A stretch of 64,000 nucleotides of DNA. It comes from Isochrysis galbana (Eukaryota; Haptophyta; Isochrysidales; Isochrysidaceae). The translations under genes were made by a program, and so were the position numbers. The stretch lies in the NCBI GenBank assembly GCA_018136815.1, contig CM030936.1:2349131-2413130 (forward strand). Direction: 5' to 3'. The stretch's first letter is position 1. Every line of letters begins with the position of its first letter. Below the pieces are notes generated by a model. That model saw only the letters and a program-made list of their open reading frames with translations. It had not been told where the DNA came from and searched no databases. Below, piece after piece: positions 1 to 11,025 of this stretch.

Positions 1-809
1 TTGTTTCGCCAAGACCCCCCTTGGTCTGAAGGAACTTTTCCCACTCCCTGTGCAATGCAGCGCGGCGCCCGCTGGCACAGCCGTAGTCAGTATGACCTCC
101 CCCGTCGCATGCAACTTCTCTCCACTTGAATGCACCACCCGTTCACAAGTTATGTTAATAGAATCACTGTGAATTACAAAGTTCTCCCACAGGGAGAGCC
201 GCGACGAGGCGAAGAGACGCGCCATCGTCTTCGCCTCGTCGAGTCGGCCTAGGGAAGTGCCATCGGCATGTTGTATTCCGAATTTCGCTATAATAGTATT
301 CCTGCCCATCCGAAGGCTGTAGGCATGAATATTCGTGTAAGGTACGCGCTCACAATTACAATTGAACAGTTCCCCGTGTTGCCACTGACGCACAAGACAC
401 ACAGATTCGGATTCCCCATGGTCTCAAGTCCAGGTTTGCAGGTTTTGGTCTCGAAATTTGCGATTCGAATTTTGTTTTTGCTGTTACTATAATTGTTGGC
501 TCGTTTAAGGTAATAAACCGGCATGACTTCGACTTCTCGTTCTGCAGTCGCTCTGCGAGACTCTCTCTCTCTCTCTCTCTCCGTCCGCCTCTCCTCGGCC
601 GACGGCAAGAAGATTCGTCCAAAACATTCTCCGGTCCCAAGATATCTCGTGGGGGGTCTCTCCGCGCTCCGCGAGGGAAAGGACGCGATCTCGCTCCGAG
701 ATCGGCCTTGCGCCCTCCCACGCTGCCCCGCCGTGCCCTCGGTCCCTCGCCCCCCCCGCGGCAGGTTCTTTCCCTCGGCGTGCCGTCCGTCGCCTCCGGC
801 CGTTATATT
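1..809. other. No gene recognised
   Basis: Only short overlapping ORFs occur here, on both strands, and none looks like a protein family. The stretch holds a perfect hairpin at 202-241 and a CT-rich stretch from about 560 to 830. It may belong to the 5' side of the repeat that starts near 810. Confidence 0.4.
202..241. repeat. Perfect 14-bp inverted repeat (hairpin)
   Basis: The arms at 202-215 and 228-241 are exact reverse complements (CGACGAGGCGAAGA / TCTTCGCCTCGTCG) around a 12-nt loop. No T-run follows, so it is not an obvious terminator. Function unknown. Confidence 0.7.
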
Positions 810-1690
810 AATCCCCCCCCCCGCGCGCGAGGTTCTCTTCTCCCCCGCGCGCGGTTCGTTTCCTCCGGCCGTCGTTGTTCCCCCCCTCGCTTCGATTCCT
901 CTCGCGGTTCCTTCGATGATTGCCTCCATCTCGTCCGTTCTTCTTCGCGATCCTCGCGGAGGGGGCACCGACGTTTAATGTTAGTTTCGTCGCGGTTTCG
1001 ATGAAAGAAAGGAAGAACGAATGGCACGCGCCTCGCGTCTCGCGTCTTGTTTCGTCGCCCCTTGCTCGTCGCTTGTCTAGAAGGTCTCTCCGCACATCGC
1101 CTTCTCCCCCCGCGCGAGTTTGGATCTCTCCTCGACCCTCCGCGTTGGCTTCAGCGGACGAGTTCCACTTTAACGATAGTTCGAACCCTTCGGTGGCGTA
1201 GTTGTGCGCTCTCTTTCCGTATATCTTCGCGCATGACGAGCGATCGCGACTTCAGCCTTCGCCGCGCGGGGAGGGGTTTGTTTATCGTATGATTCCGGAG
1301 TGTTTACGTTAGTTTTCCGAGCCCAAGGACTTTGGTTTTTGGTTTCTTGTGAGTGATTTTTGTAGCAACTTCGTCGAGTCCCACCGTGTTCCCAAGCGAG
1401 TCCCCCCGAGTTCCCGAGTCTATACCCCGAGTCAACGAGTCAATACAAGTCAAGCACGCGCCTGAGCCACCCCCAGTCGCCTGCCACCACCTCCCACAAG
1501 CCTCCTTCCGCACTTCCGCGCCCACCGTGCTCCGTGCGTGCGTCGTGCGTCGTGCGTCGATCACCATGCCCGTAGTCACCCCCGAGGAAAGCTCCATGAG
1601 CTCCCCACAAGAACCGCGTTCCGCGCTAGCTGCCGGCGCGCCCTCGCAGGCAATCTCCAAGAGTGAGATCAGCCTTGCTCTGACACGGCA
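810..1690 (+). repeat. Dispersed repeat, copy A (inverted copy at 61.3-62.2 kb)
   Basis: The reverse complement of 61278-62240 aligns with this stretch in blocks: about 820-875, then almost continuously from about 994 to 1683. Divergence is moderate, with small indels. Reading frames are partly kept between copies: both read a block beginning MPVVTPEESSMSS and another beginning MFRRPLLVACLE. That could mean a decayed gene or a transposon 5' region. It lies just upstream of the unknown ORF at 1785-2323. Confidence 0.75.
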
Positions 1691-1784
1691 GCACTCCTCC
1701 AATGTCAACAGGTGAGTGGGAATCTGCCTTCACCAGCCGCCAGCGCCCGCCCAAAAGCGAGCACTTTTCCCGCTGTGAATACAG

Positions 1785-2323
1785 GTGTTCGTGGCTGGGC
1801 ACGGTCCTCTGGGTTTGACGTCCGAGTTCAACAAGCTGGACGATTAGGAGGAGGAGAGCGAGGATACAGACTGGCGCTGCGCTACAGGAAGCGCAAGAGC
1901 GACAATACCTCGTACGAGGTGTTCTCGAACGACAAGCGGAACGGCAGGCACTGGACAACGCCGGACGAGATCACCGGTAAGGACAGGAAAGCCTTTCGCG
2001 CTTGGGTAGACAGTGGGATGGGCGGAGCTGGCGGCGGCGGCAGCGGGCGGGCAGCTGGCGGCCTTGCTGCGGCGGAGCGCAGCAGCTCCCGCATCGACGT
2101 GACGGAAGCCGTCCGTCGGTGTGTGGACGGGCTCATCACAAACGTCGAGCGTTTCGACGGGCTCTGCCTTTCCGGCGTGGCCTCGCATTTCGTTCGTGGA
2201 AAGCGACGGCGCACGGCGGAATCGCTGCTGACGGCGACGGCGCCGCCGGCAAAGGCGCTGCCGCCGTACAGAAAGCGTCATCGGGGCCGCCCCCGCTCCA
2301 CATCTCCTATCGGTGTCCGAATC
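1785..2323 (+). CDS. Hypothetical protein exon(s)
   Basis: An open frame with protein-like composition runs from a possible acceptor (AATACAG) at 1784 to a consensus donor GTGAGTG at 2324. Recognisable stretches include a charged block near SNDKRNGRHWTTPDE and a later RRCVDGLITNVERFDG segment. No family was recognised. A consensus donor also lies at 1711 after the upstream frame (1353-1710), but the two frames do not join simply in phase. Low confidence that this is an active gene; the neighbouring repeat and LTR element suggest a transposon-rich setting. Confidence 0.3.
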
Positions 2324-2584
2324 GTGAGTGTTTACGGCTTCATGGGAGGAGCAGAAATCAAGACAACAGCACCGGACCAACGTTATTTTCATTCGCGGGG
2401 TGGCCACAGCGACCTCGCTCTCCCTCTCCCTCTCGCCCCTCCGCCCCCCCCCCCCGCTCGCTCATGGGCACGCGCGGACCGCCGGCACGGAAGACGGTCG
2501 TGGTGGCCGCGGCCACACCAAAGCCGCAGGGCCGTGGCAACACGAAACGGACGCCTTCCCACGCCTTCGACCCTGCGGCCGGAG

Positions 2585-2941
2585 TGTGGAATAGGGCGCA
2601 GGCTCTATTCATGAGGACAAGCCTCAAAGGGGTGAGAGAGAGAGGGTAATGGAGTCTTGAGAGCGAGATGCGCGCGACATCGCACCGCACGAGCCGACGT
2701 CACACATCGAGACTCTTCCGGACACCACTCACCATGCCAACAAAAGAAAGAAGCCAAAACTAAACGTAAACGCACGAGACAATAAATTAAAGGAACGAAC
2801 GAAGACGAGATGAAGAATGTCCTTGTCGAGCGAGCACGATGCTTCGAGACCTCGTTGGCAACGGTGGACTCAACCAACCAAAACAAAACTCACTCAACAC
2901 CTGAAATCGCATCCGTATTGAGTGGAACTCTGGATGCGACA
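2585..2941. repeat. 5' LTR (357 bp)
   Basis: Identical to 4025-4381, with TG...CA ends. It is preceded by target duplication CGGAG at 2580-2584. Confidence 0.93.
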
Positions 2942-4024
2942 CCCCCCGACTTAAGTCGAGCGTCCACGCGAGTCATGGGGTGATCAAGCCCAGACCAAAC
3001 GCGAACAATCAACAAAAGTAACGGAGAGAAAGTGAAAGTGTCCCTCTTGTCTACTACCCCAAAGAGCGTGCACACTCAGTGGGTTGAACCCCAGGCGGTT
3101 CAAAGACAAGTCTCTTTCGGGGTGCACGTCCCTACGGAGAACGTTACGGGTCACAATCACAGCAACCTACAAGAGCACAACACAACAACACACTTTCGGA
3201 ACGAAACCCAAAGACTGAGAAATGAAGCAAGCAATCCGAAGCCGAAGCACAATGCCCATAAATGAGAAGTTAAAGCTGTGCCGGTCTTCTTCACCACCGT
3301 CTTCTAGACCAAGCGAGCTCCGAAGCAGCACATTCACCGAGCGCCGAGTGCCAAAATATCTAGTCGACTTCGAACTTCACCTCCCGATGGACCACCACCC
3401 ACAGTGAGGCGCATGGTCACACGGTGCCCCCCTAAGAAGAGAAAGCACAAAACAAAGAACCTGAATGAATAGCCCTCATGGAGGGACCCTGGCTGCCGAG
3501 GCAGGAACTGGAGAGGCAATAGTGCCAAGAAACAAGAAACGAGAACGAGAAGGAATCGGGAATCGAAGAGATCGGGGAAGTGAAGACCCAGTCAACTAGA
3601 CAATCGAGACCAAGCAACCGAGAGCTATGAGAGCTTCAAAGCGCGCATGGGCAAGAAGAAGATGGAGAGGGGGACCGAGAAGACCTATGAGTCTGAGGGT
3701 GGAGCAAGGACAGCCACAACCCAAGCGCAAGGCCACACAAAGCTTTGACGCCCACAGACGGGCATTGGGCAATGGAGGACTAGGAGAGGCGGTGAGAAGC
3801 GGAGGCAAGGCGAGGCGAAGGTGAGGGGAGGAAGGATGGAGAGGGATGGCAGGGTAGTTTGACCGCGCACGAGCCGCGCGCCTGAGAGAGGGAAGCTCAA
3901 CTCATTGAGCTGCGGCTGCGGGAAGCGGGCATGCGGGCAATGCATGTGGACTTGCACATGTGTACGCGTGCTGTGCAAGAGCGCACAAGGGCGTGCAAGG
4001 GCACCAAGGAGGCTGTCTTTGAAC

Positions 4025-4381
4025 TGTGGAATAGGGCGCAGGCTCTATTCATGAGGACAAGCCTCAAAGGGGTGAGAGAGAGAGGGTAATGGAGTCTTGA
4101 GAGCGAGATGCGCGCGACATCGCACCGCACGAGCCGACGTCACACATCGAGACTCTTCCGGACACCACTCACCATGCCAACAAAAGAAAGAAGCCAAAAC
4201 TAAACGTAAACGCACGAGACAATAAATTAAAGGAACGAACGAAGACGAGATGAAGAATGTCCTTGTCGAGCGAGCACGATGCTTCGAGACCTCGTTGGCA
4301 ACGGTGGACTCAACCAACCAAAACAAAACTCACTCAACACCTGAAATCGCATCCGTATTGAGTGGAACTCTGGATGCGACA
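4025..4381. repeat. 3' LTR (357 bp)
   Basis: Identical to 2585-2941. It is followed by target duplication CGGAG at 4382-4386, after which the chromodomain frame resumes. Confidence 0.93.
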
Positions 4382-4670
4382 CGGAGATGACAACATCTAC
4401 CAGGCTGAGCGGATTGAGGCCAAGCGCTTGGTCCGAGGCGTAGCACAATACCTCGTCAAATGGGCCGGCTGGGAGGAGAAGCACAGTACATGGGAACCGC
4501 TAGAGAATCTAGCTGGGGCTGAGAGTCTCATAGCCGACTTTCTGAAGGAGGAGAAGCAGGCGGCTGCTAAAGCAGAAGTGGCCGCTGCAAAGGAGCGCGA
4601 GAAGAAGAGGGCTGAGGCGGAAGCGCGGACAGCGCTGGCTGCTAGGCAAGCTGCCAAGCAGCTACAGTAG

Positions 4671-5331
4671 CCTATCCCCGTATGTTTGAAAGTGAGTGTG
4701 AGTGCGTGCCATTACTTCTTCTTAGACTATTAACCATCACAATGACAAATACAACATTGGCAATGACAATGTAGGCTGTTTATGGTCTCCGCCTGGGGAT
4801 GATGATCTTGGGCTGAGGCTCGTTTGCACTCAGAGCTGCCTGGCGGGCCCTAGCTGGGGCAGAGCCCCCTCAGAATCCTTAAGAGCAGGTCGTGGTCGTG
4901 GCGCGTGCCATGCGCACGCGCCGCAGGAGAGGGCGAAGAGAGAGTATAGTGAGGGAGAGCGGATCTCGTCTGTCCCCGAATCGGGGATTCAACGATAATC
5001 GCGCCCCGTTTACATTAGTAGACGGGCGGGGCGCAGAGAGCGGGTGGAGCACTGGACTCTTGTTTGTGACTCAGTGTTCAGCACATTTTTTCGTCATCAT
5101 TCATCATTACCTTGCGCCCAGCTACTTCACAGATCAAATTCGAGGCTGCGGGGGAAGCGCATAGTGGACTAGTCCATCCATTATTGATGCACTCGCTGCA
5201 CCCGTTCGCGGCCTACACGATACGTCTCGATGGAAGATGACAAGATGAGACAGCCATCGGCACGAATCTCCACTTCTACATCAGGGTTATGTACACTGTC
5301 ATAGTTTCCATTTCGCCATCGTCTCGGAGCA
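4671..5331. other. Intergenic, no gene recognised
   Basis: This is the shared 3' flank of the chromodomain gene (plus strand) and the CREG gene (minus strand), which converge. I see only short unconvincing ORFs and no clear repeat. Confidence 0.5.
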
Positions 5332-6552
5332 CTAAATGAGCCTTGTGAATCTGCTAGTGGTACTAGTGCCACACTCCTTGTACTCCTTCACACTGAGCAT
5401 GGTCGGGCCACCATAGTCATCAAGTAACGTCACCTCCTCTAGTTCAAGTTGGAAATAGTCACCTCCGGTGTGAGCTCCACCTGCCGGCAGCCACGGCGCC
5501 AGCGGGTGCCGCCTACCGAGACTTAGGCGTGCCCGTTCCACTTCTTCTGGCGCCAATAGGCGCCGCAGTCTCCCAGCCAGCCCGAGCTGCACACAAGTAG
5601 GGTCCTCCGGATCTTTCCGCTTGCACATCCCAGAAACTGCACCACGTGCGGACGGCAGTGCGGCAGCGCTCAGAGAAATTGCACACCGGGCATCATGCCT
5701 GATGTCCGCTGCGGTTGGATCGGGCGTGGGGAGGTAGAGAAAGGGCTGCCCTGTGGAATTCTCGCCGACGCCATCAGCAACGGAGCGGACGTTACCCCAA
5801 GGTGCTCCGCCTAGGTGGTAGGAGATGGTGGACAACGCTGTCCAGGTGGAATGGTAGGCCAGCCATCGGGCACGGACGCAGGGTAGTGAAGAGGACGAAG
5901 GTATATCCAGTGCTAGTGCATCTATGGCCGGCTGCAGCAGCAAGCGCCCTGGCGTTGGCGGGGAGTCGGCGCGATGCAAAGTGCCAGCGGGCTTTGGACG
6001 GGGGTCCCGTGGCTTGGCTCTGAAATAGTCGACAAGTGAGAGGGACCTGCCACCGCCGTAGTTGTCGAGGAGCCACACTTCATTGATCTTGAGCTCATTC
6101 ACTCGGAAATGGTGGCTGCTCGGCCAGTCGCGCATCTGCGGATGTCGCGAGTAGAGGGCCGCCAACCCTGTCACCACATCTGCGCCATCGGATGGCGTCA
6201 TCAGCCCGCTCACACTAACCTTGGCGCACCGCGGGTCCTCTGGGTCGAAACGCGTGCCTCCAAACCCACAGGTGGCATTGATACTTGCCTCACTTACGGT
6301 GAGCGTGGCATTGAAGCCGGCCGGCCGCTCCTCCATCAGATAGAAGAAGAGGCGGCCGCTCGAGCGATCCACTGTCCCATCCGCAAATGAGAAGAGGGCT
6401 CCGCGCGGCGGCGCGGCGGGTGTGAGCTTGCGCGTGGAAACGTACCCCCAGCATGCCTCGTGTAGCAACCATCGCGCCACCTCGGCATGCGCCGACTCTC
6501 CCGTCGTGAGCGCGGTGCAGCAGAGGAGCAGTCCGAATGCTGTGGCCATCAT
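5332..6552 (-). CDS. Secreted protein with two tandem CREG-like domains
   Basis: The family (CREG, cellular repressor of E1A-stimulated genes) has an FMN-binding split-barrel fold and is usually secreted or lysosomal. Both halves carry the family landmarks. Domain 1 has ARWLLHEACWGYVST, LFSFADG, FYLM, NATLTVS, CGF...DPEDPRCA, RHPQMRDWPSSHHF and EVWLLDNYGG. Domain 2 has RARWLAYHSTWTALST, VADGVGENSTGQPFLYL, DPEDPTCVQLGLAG, RHPLAPWLPAG and TLLDDYGG. Typical CREG proteins have one such domain (about 220 aa); this one has two in about 406 aa. The start at 6552 (Met-Met) is preferred because a signal peptide follows directly (MMATAFGLLLCCTALTTG); an upstream Met at 6639 would add a Pro-rich extension. 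A TATAAG-like box lies near 6618-6626 on the minus strand. The last residues (from about 5375) do not match the family, so a 3' intron is possible. Confidence 0.85.
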   Translation of the reverse strand: MMATAFGLLLCCTALTTGESAHAEVARWLLHEACWGYVSTRKLTPAAPPRGALFSFADGTVDRSSGRLFFYLMEERPAGFNATLTVSEASINATCGFGGTRFDPEDPRCAKVSVSGLMTPSDGADVVTGLAALYSRHPQMRDWPSSHHFRVNELKINEVWLLDNYGGGRSLSLVDYFRAKPRDPRPKPAGTLHRADSPPTPGRLLLQPAIDALALDIPSSSSLPCVRARWLAYHSTWTALSTISYHLGGAPWGNVRSVADGVGENSTGQPFLYLPTPDPTAADIRHDARCAISLSAAALPSARGAVSGMCKRKDPEDPTCVQLGLAGRLRRLLAPEEVERARLSLGRRHPLAPWLPAGGAHTGGDYFQLELEEVTLLDDYGGPTMLSVKEYKECGTSTTSRFTRLI

Positions 6553-6639
6553 CGCGTCTACTAGAGGGGGGGGGGGGGGAAAGGGGGGAAGGGGGGCGGA
6601 GGGCGGGAGGAGCGGAAACTTATAGTGCCCACTGGCCAC

Positions 6640-7977
6640 TGGAAATATTATACTGATACTGTAAGTGGACTTTTTTTTCCCTTTGTTTCTTTACCTTAGG
6701 AGTGGAGTACCTCAGTGATGGGTGATGGGGCATCAGTGCTGATATCAATTTTATAAAAATAATAATAAATAATGTTATATCCTATTTATTATTATTGTAC
6801 TGATATCAATTTTATATGGGAGCATAGTGGCTCCGCTACACAAGGGGTGCCTTGCCTCTACCCTCTACCTCTACGGGATGAATCGCCGGTGGGCGGCGCA
6901 ACGGTCAAAGACTCTGCTCCTTGCTCCTCGGCTCGCACTGCATCCTACGGGGGACGGGGGGTGTTCGAATGTCGAATGTCGAATGTACGCACCCTCGCAC
7001 CGCATCGGACACTGTGCTCAGACGGAGCTCAGAGACGGCCGTGTGGCTGCCCCGAGGCACAGACGACACACGGCACACGGCTCGCCGACATCCCACACAC
7101 CACACAGCTGCTACTCTTCTGTTGAGTGGCGGGGCGGAGTGGGAAGAGCAGAGAGGCGGGGCGGGCGTGTCTGGCTGGGGTAAGCAGCGCTTAGACAGAC
7201 AAAGACCGTGGCGAGGGTGGCGCTGGCGAGGGTGGCGGGTGGCGGCGAAACAATTCAAGGTTCAAGGAATAAGGAACGCTGGAACGCTATGGCTATGGCG
7301 ACGATCACACCATCCACCATCCGCGTCGATCAGATTGACATTGCGGTCGGCGTCAAAATTGAATCCATGGAGGAGAAACTAAATAAAAAGGTCTCCTCCT
7401 CGAACAAAGCACAAAGCCCTCTATCTATCTATGCGCCCCCCCCCCCCCAAAAAAAACGACAAAAAACTGACCGTAGCCGTAGCCGATAGCCGAGAGCCCT
7501 CAGAGATGGCGCACACGAGGCACCCAGGGTGAAGGTCTGCTTTTGGGGTGGTACCAAACGAAGGCAACCGACCTAGTGTCATTGTCGATGTAGCACACGC
7601 ACACACAGTACACAATAAAGCCAATCTAGATCTAGCAGATAGCAGATCTACATCTACATCTAGCATCTAGGGCTAGGGCGGGCACTCAATGAATTATTGA
7701 TGGCAACGTATTTTATGCATGTGACTGCGGCCTCAAGTCTCGCACGTGGCTTGTTTGCTGGCTCTTAATCAGAGTATGACAACAATGCCGATTGTGGTAG
7801 TGTAAGACCATCGTATATTCAGTGGGTCGTTCTAATGGAGGCACATGGTAGCGAGCGGATGGGATTCGAGATTTGAATTTGCGGCACTTGAAGGCATCAT
7901 ACAGAAGCTCTTGACCTCCCCTACCCCTATCTCTGATTTTGGCCATACTCATTCCAGCTCACCCCCCGCTCCCTGAT
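6640..7977. other. Intergenic, no convincing gene
   Basis: Contains the AT-rich inverted repeat at 6736-6818, GT/CA-rich low complexity near 7000-7120, GGCGAGGGTGGCG direct repeats near 7210-7245, a C10/A6 homopolymer junction near 7436-7455, and a purine-rich AGATCTAGCAGATAG cluster near 7625-7670. Small ORFs here do not look real. Confidence 0.4.
6736..6818. repeat. AT-rich repeat with direct and inverted parts
   Basis: The word CTGATATCAATTTTAT (with one change) occurs at about 6737 and 6799. Between them AATAATAATAAATA and TATTTATTATTATT form an inverted pair around GTTATATCC. It stands out in this GC-rich DNA and may be a small foldback element relic. Confidence 0.6.
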
Positions 7978-8400
7978 CTAACTCCCAAGATCCCAGCTGG
8001 TCTGCTTCCTTCGGGCATGGCTCTCACTTCGCCGTGCCAAGCGGGCGGAACGGCGGGCCGCCATCGCTGCCTGATCTCCTTCACGTACGTGCACATAGTG
8101 GCGAGGCTTCGGGAAGAAGACCTTTTGAAACTCGACATATCCCGACTTCAGCGCGAACAGTGTGTCGTCGCGCCCTCTACCAACATTCTCTCCTGGAACC
8201 CATTTGAGGCCGCGCTGGCGCACAATGATGCTGCCAGCCTGGCAGGGCTGATCGCCGAGCACCTTGACGCCGAGGTACTTGGGGTTGGAGGTGCGCGTAA
8301 CGCCGCCTGTCCCTCCCGCCTTCTTGCCCGCGAAGCGCACCTGTGTCAGCAGCACGGGCGGTCGCAGCGGCGCGCAGAGGCGCGCGAGGGCGCCGAGCAT
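7978..8400 (-). CDS. Mitochondrial 50S ribosomal protein bL27m
   Basis: bL27 sits near the peptidyl-transferase centre of the large subunit. The core is unmistakable: [20 protein letters not shown], then a [16 protein letters not shown] segment and FHPG-like [19 protein letters not shown]. The start at 8400 yields [27 protein letters not shown], a short Arg-rich, acid-poor presequence typical of mitochondrial import. An upstream Met at 8487 would add 29 non-conserved residues. A C-terminal extension rich in Arg, Ala and Ser (about 40 residues) follows the bL27 domain, as in many mitochondrial versions. A plastid destination cannot be excluded but there is no signal peptide. Confidence 0.9.
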   Translation of the reverse strand: MLGALARLCAPLRPPVLLTQVRFAGKKAGGTGGVTRTSNPKYLGVKVLGDQPCQAGSIIVRQRGLKWVPGENVGRGRDDTLFALKSGYVEFQKVFFPKPRHYVHVREGDQAAMAARRSARLARRSESHARRKQTSWDLGS

Positions 8401-9164
8401 CCCGCCGCGCGTCGTGTGGCCACGAACAGAGAGGGGAGAAGTATCTGCATGAGGGGCGTTTTCTTTTCCCTGTTCCTCATACCTCATACCACATCAATTG
8501 TACCACATACCTCACACATAGGAATACGAGTAGAGTACTCATACCTCATACGAGCGACCTAGAGTAGGAGTAGAGAATAAATCTGTACGAATATCTGTGG
8601 TGGGTAGTAAGTAGTAGGAAAGTGGAAAGTATAAGTAGCACACGTACAAATACTAAAATACTACATTGACTTATTCTGTTCGATATCTCAGTTCATCAGT
8701 TCATCTACTCCTACTCTACTAAACTCAATACTTCAAGTAGAGTAGGAGTACTCTAGGATTAAGAGTACGTGGCCTTGCTCCAACCAGAGAGATTTCTCGA
8801 TTCCTCCTTTTGCTCTCGCGCGCTGTGCTGGTTCCCGTTTTCTTCCTCTCAAACATATAAATATGTGCCGAATTGAATATTGGGATATTCTCTCTCCCCT
8901 CTCTACTCCGCCCCCGCCCACTCTCTCCTTTTCTTTCTCTCTCTCCTCTCTCTGCCTCCCTGCCTCCCTCTCTGTTGATCTCCCCGTCTCCCCTCGTCCG
9001 CCTCTCGCGAGAGTGGGTGACCTCGAGGCTGCCGCCCCCCTCGCTCTCCCACACTCACCCCCTTTCATCCCCTCCCCCCTCGTCGCCACCTCCCGCGCTT
9101 CTTCTCTCCTTTCTCTCCCCCCTTTGTCTGCGCGCCCCTCTCTTCTCTGCGCGGGTGGCTCGCC
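8401..9164. other. Divergent intergenic region with CT-rich tract
   Basis: Between bL27m (minus) and the plus-strand gene at 9165. 8500-8760 is AT-richer, with repeated TACTCTACTCCTAC-type words and an AGTAGAGTAGGAGTA direct repeat. 8880-9160 is a long pyrimidine-rich tract ending just before the ATG at 9165; similar tracts precede several other genes here and may mark core promoters. Confidence 0.45.
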
Positions 9165-10512
9165 ATGCTCTCTGGCCTACTCGTAGCAGCGCTCTCGTTC
9201 TCGGCACGCGGGCTGTCGTGGCATGCTGCGGTTGGCGTGCCGCGTGCCTCGCCGCTCGTGCTTGCAGAGACCGCCGCAGACAAGCTCTCCTTCGACGAGG
9301 CGCTCGCCGGCGTGCTCGCTGCGGCTGAGTCTGCTGGCTCCCTTCAGCCGGTCCTCGACAGCTGGCTCGACAAGGTGGATGAGATGTTCGTGCCCACGCT
9401 GGCCAGCCGGCTTGAGGCCGTCTCTTCGCAGGAGGCGCCCGACATGGACGAGGTCGCTCGCCTCTCGGCTCTCCTCGGTGCCATCGAGCGCCGCTCGCTA
9501 GACAAGTTTACCGAAGCACGAGACCAGCTCCAGGATCTTCTCGGTGCAGGCGAGATCAATGCGATGGACACGCGACTGTGCAAGATGATCTCGACCGGCA
9601 AGCTCGACGCCGGGTTCCTCTACGTTCTGCACAAGAATATGGATGACGCCCGCTCGGAGGTGAATGCCCCTTGGAATGTGTGAGGTGCCATGTGAGCTTG
9701 CTGTCTGGACGGGGGTTGCCGGTGCACGTTCACTGACCAATCGATTCGAGGTTCCAGGGCACAAGCTGTGGGCGCATGTGCTGCCCAACCCGGGAGCGCC
9801 CTGTTTTCATTGAGTCCCGGTTGCTAATCGCAGGGTGATGACCAGCTGCTCAAGCTTCTCACGCACATTCACACGAGGACGGAAGAAGAGCTGGAGAAAA
9901 GGACACCACCAGGGCTTGCCTTGCTGCACAAGTTGACTCGTACCACAGACGCTGCTCTGCGCGGCCGCATCCTGCGCCACTACCTTGTCCCGCAGGGCAC
10001 TGTGAAGCTCCCTGACGGAACTCAGGCGCGCAGCTCAGCACGTGCCGCCAACGCCGCCTTACATGAAAATCCACACTTGTCTTGTATACGGCTGGCACCC
10101 TGTAAAGCATGTTCAATGGGTAAGGCAGGTCGGGCGTCTCGGGTGATGACTGTAGTCCGCCTCATGGCGCGGCAACTGTTTGTAGACCTCCTCTTGCCGC
10201 CCGTCCGAGGTTGATCACATCCGGAGACTGACTCTACTCATTCCCAAACACTTCTTAATCCCACAGATGCCGCTTGACACACCAGCTCCTGCACTTGTAC
10301 CTCCGACTGAGTTCGCACAAGCTGTCTATGGCGCTCTTGACAAGGTTCTTGCCATGCCCATTGATCGCAGTGCCATCGCCTCGACAGTCGAGGAGGTGCG
10401 CACAGTTGCGAAGGAGGCAAGGGCCGTGATCGAAGAGTCATATTCTACAGAGGACCTTGACGCCTTCACAAACACTCTTACACCCATCTTCGAACGGGCC
10501 CGCTCGTCATGA
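9165..10512 (+). CDS. Three-exon unknown protein with signal peptide (plastid or secretory)
   Basis: Proposed exons are 9165-9659, 9834-10001 and 10267-10512, all phase 0 (302 aa). The donors are GTGAAT and GTGAAG; the acceptors are ATCGCAG and CCCACAG. The N-terminus, MLSGLLVAALSFSARG, is a signal peptide followed by a transit-like stretch, which suggests import into a complex plastid. The rest is mostly helical and acidic. Exon 1 holds the segment LSFDEALAGVLAAAESAG and LDAGFLYVLHKNMDDARSE. Exon 2 holds LLHKLTRTTDAALRGRILRHYL. Exon 3 ends in a helical domain, PTEFAQAVYGALDKVLAMP. I do not recognise the family. The exon 2/3 junction is the least certain part: the frame stays open past 10001. 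Confidence 0.7.
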
Positions 10513-11025
10513 GATGTGTTTTTGTTCCTGTGTTTGCACGCACGCCAGAATCTAAGCTGGGCCTAGTACTGGACTCTCTGAAAGTTGTGCTGTTGTCTAG
10601 GGCATACGCCACATTATCTAGGGCCCGACCCATTTCGATTCGACTTAGGTGCTATGTTGTGGGCGTGTGCACACGTGGCAATGTTGACACAAATGCGCCG
10701 ACTTTGCTTTCTCTGCGCGTTGCCGTGGCGTTGCGCCTCGAGTCCTCGTTGTTCGTCCTAGTGTGGTCAACTATTGTTAAAACAGTAGGATCATGGAGCG
10801 CATCCTGCTCCCCTCCTCTCCCGCCACCCGCACCGCCGCGCAGGCCGATCGGCCCATGGCCGAGGTCGCGCAGGGCGCAGGACTTCTTCCGTCCCCTTTC
10901 GAAAACAAACTTTTATGAGTAGGGGTCAATGGGGGCCTCGCGCCCCCCTTCCTCCATCGCAGACACGCCCCCGGGTAGGCCTGCACCCCACAGAACCATC
11001 CTCAGCCCTTGCTTGCTAGCAAGGG
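10513..11025. other. Intergenic with retroposon-like fragment
   Basis: No gene seen. From about 10906 to 11015 a motif GGGGTCAATGGGGGCCTCGC followed by C-rich sequence resembles the 5' parts of elements at 54345-54430 and 41390-41520, and loosely the 755-bp elements at 55453 and 62967. Confidence 0.4.

Larger units (their letters stand above)
2585..4381. mobile_element. Young non-autonomous LTR retroelement (TRIM-like), 1797 bp
   Basis: Two 357-bp direct repeats (2585-2941, 4025-4381) are identical base for base. They start TGTGGAATAG and end GGATGCGACA, so they have TG...CA termini. The element is flanked by the 5-bp duplication CGGAG (2580-2584 and 4382-4386). The 1083-bp interior has no gag or pol ORF. 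LTR identity implies a recent insertion. A diverged LTR of the same family with the same first interior bases lies at 11026-11460. The internal start (CCCCCCGACTTAAG) does not show a typical TGG primer-binding site. Confidence 0.93.
2464..4670 (+). pseudogene. Chromodomain protein gene split by an LTR element
   Basis: The 5' part (2464-2584) starts at an ATG and encodes 40 basic, Ala/Pro-rich residues. The 3' part (4387-4670) carries a chromodomain: a Y-x-A-E-R-I start, then QYLVKWAGWEEKHSTWEP and a short helix, followed by a Lys/Ala/Glu-rich helical tail that ends at TAG. Between them lies an LTR element flanked by CGGAG on both sides. The two halves are in the same frame once the element and one target copy are discounted, giving about 134 codons. 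Chromodomains bind methylated histone tails, or act in chromoviral integrases. The present allele is broken: the upstream frame runs into the LTR and stops near 2649. A separate start inside the LTR (4362) could still express the 3' half. Confidence 0.75.

Noticed and set aside
1304..1708. Minus-strand 134-aa ORF
   Set aside because: It is the antisense of the dispersed repeat and uses rare-looking composition; the plus frame is the one kept in both copies.
2585..4381. Simple tandem duplication instead of an LTR element
   Set aside because: TG...CA termini and the exact CGGAG duplication that leaves the flanking frames in phase fit retrotransposition.
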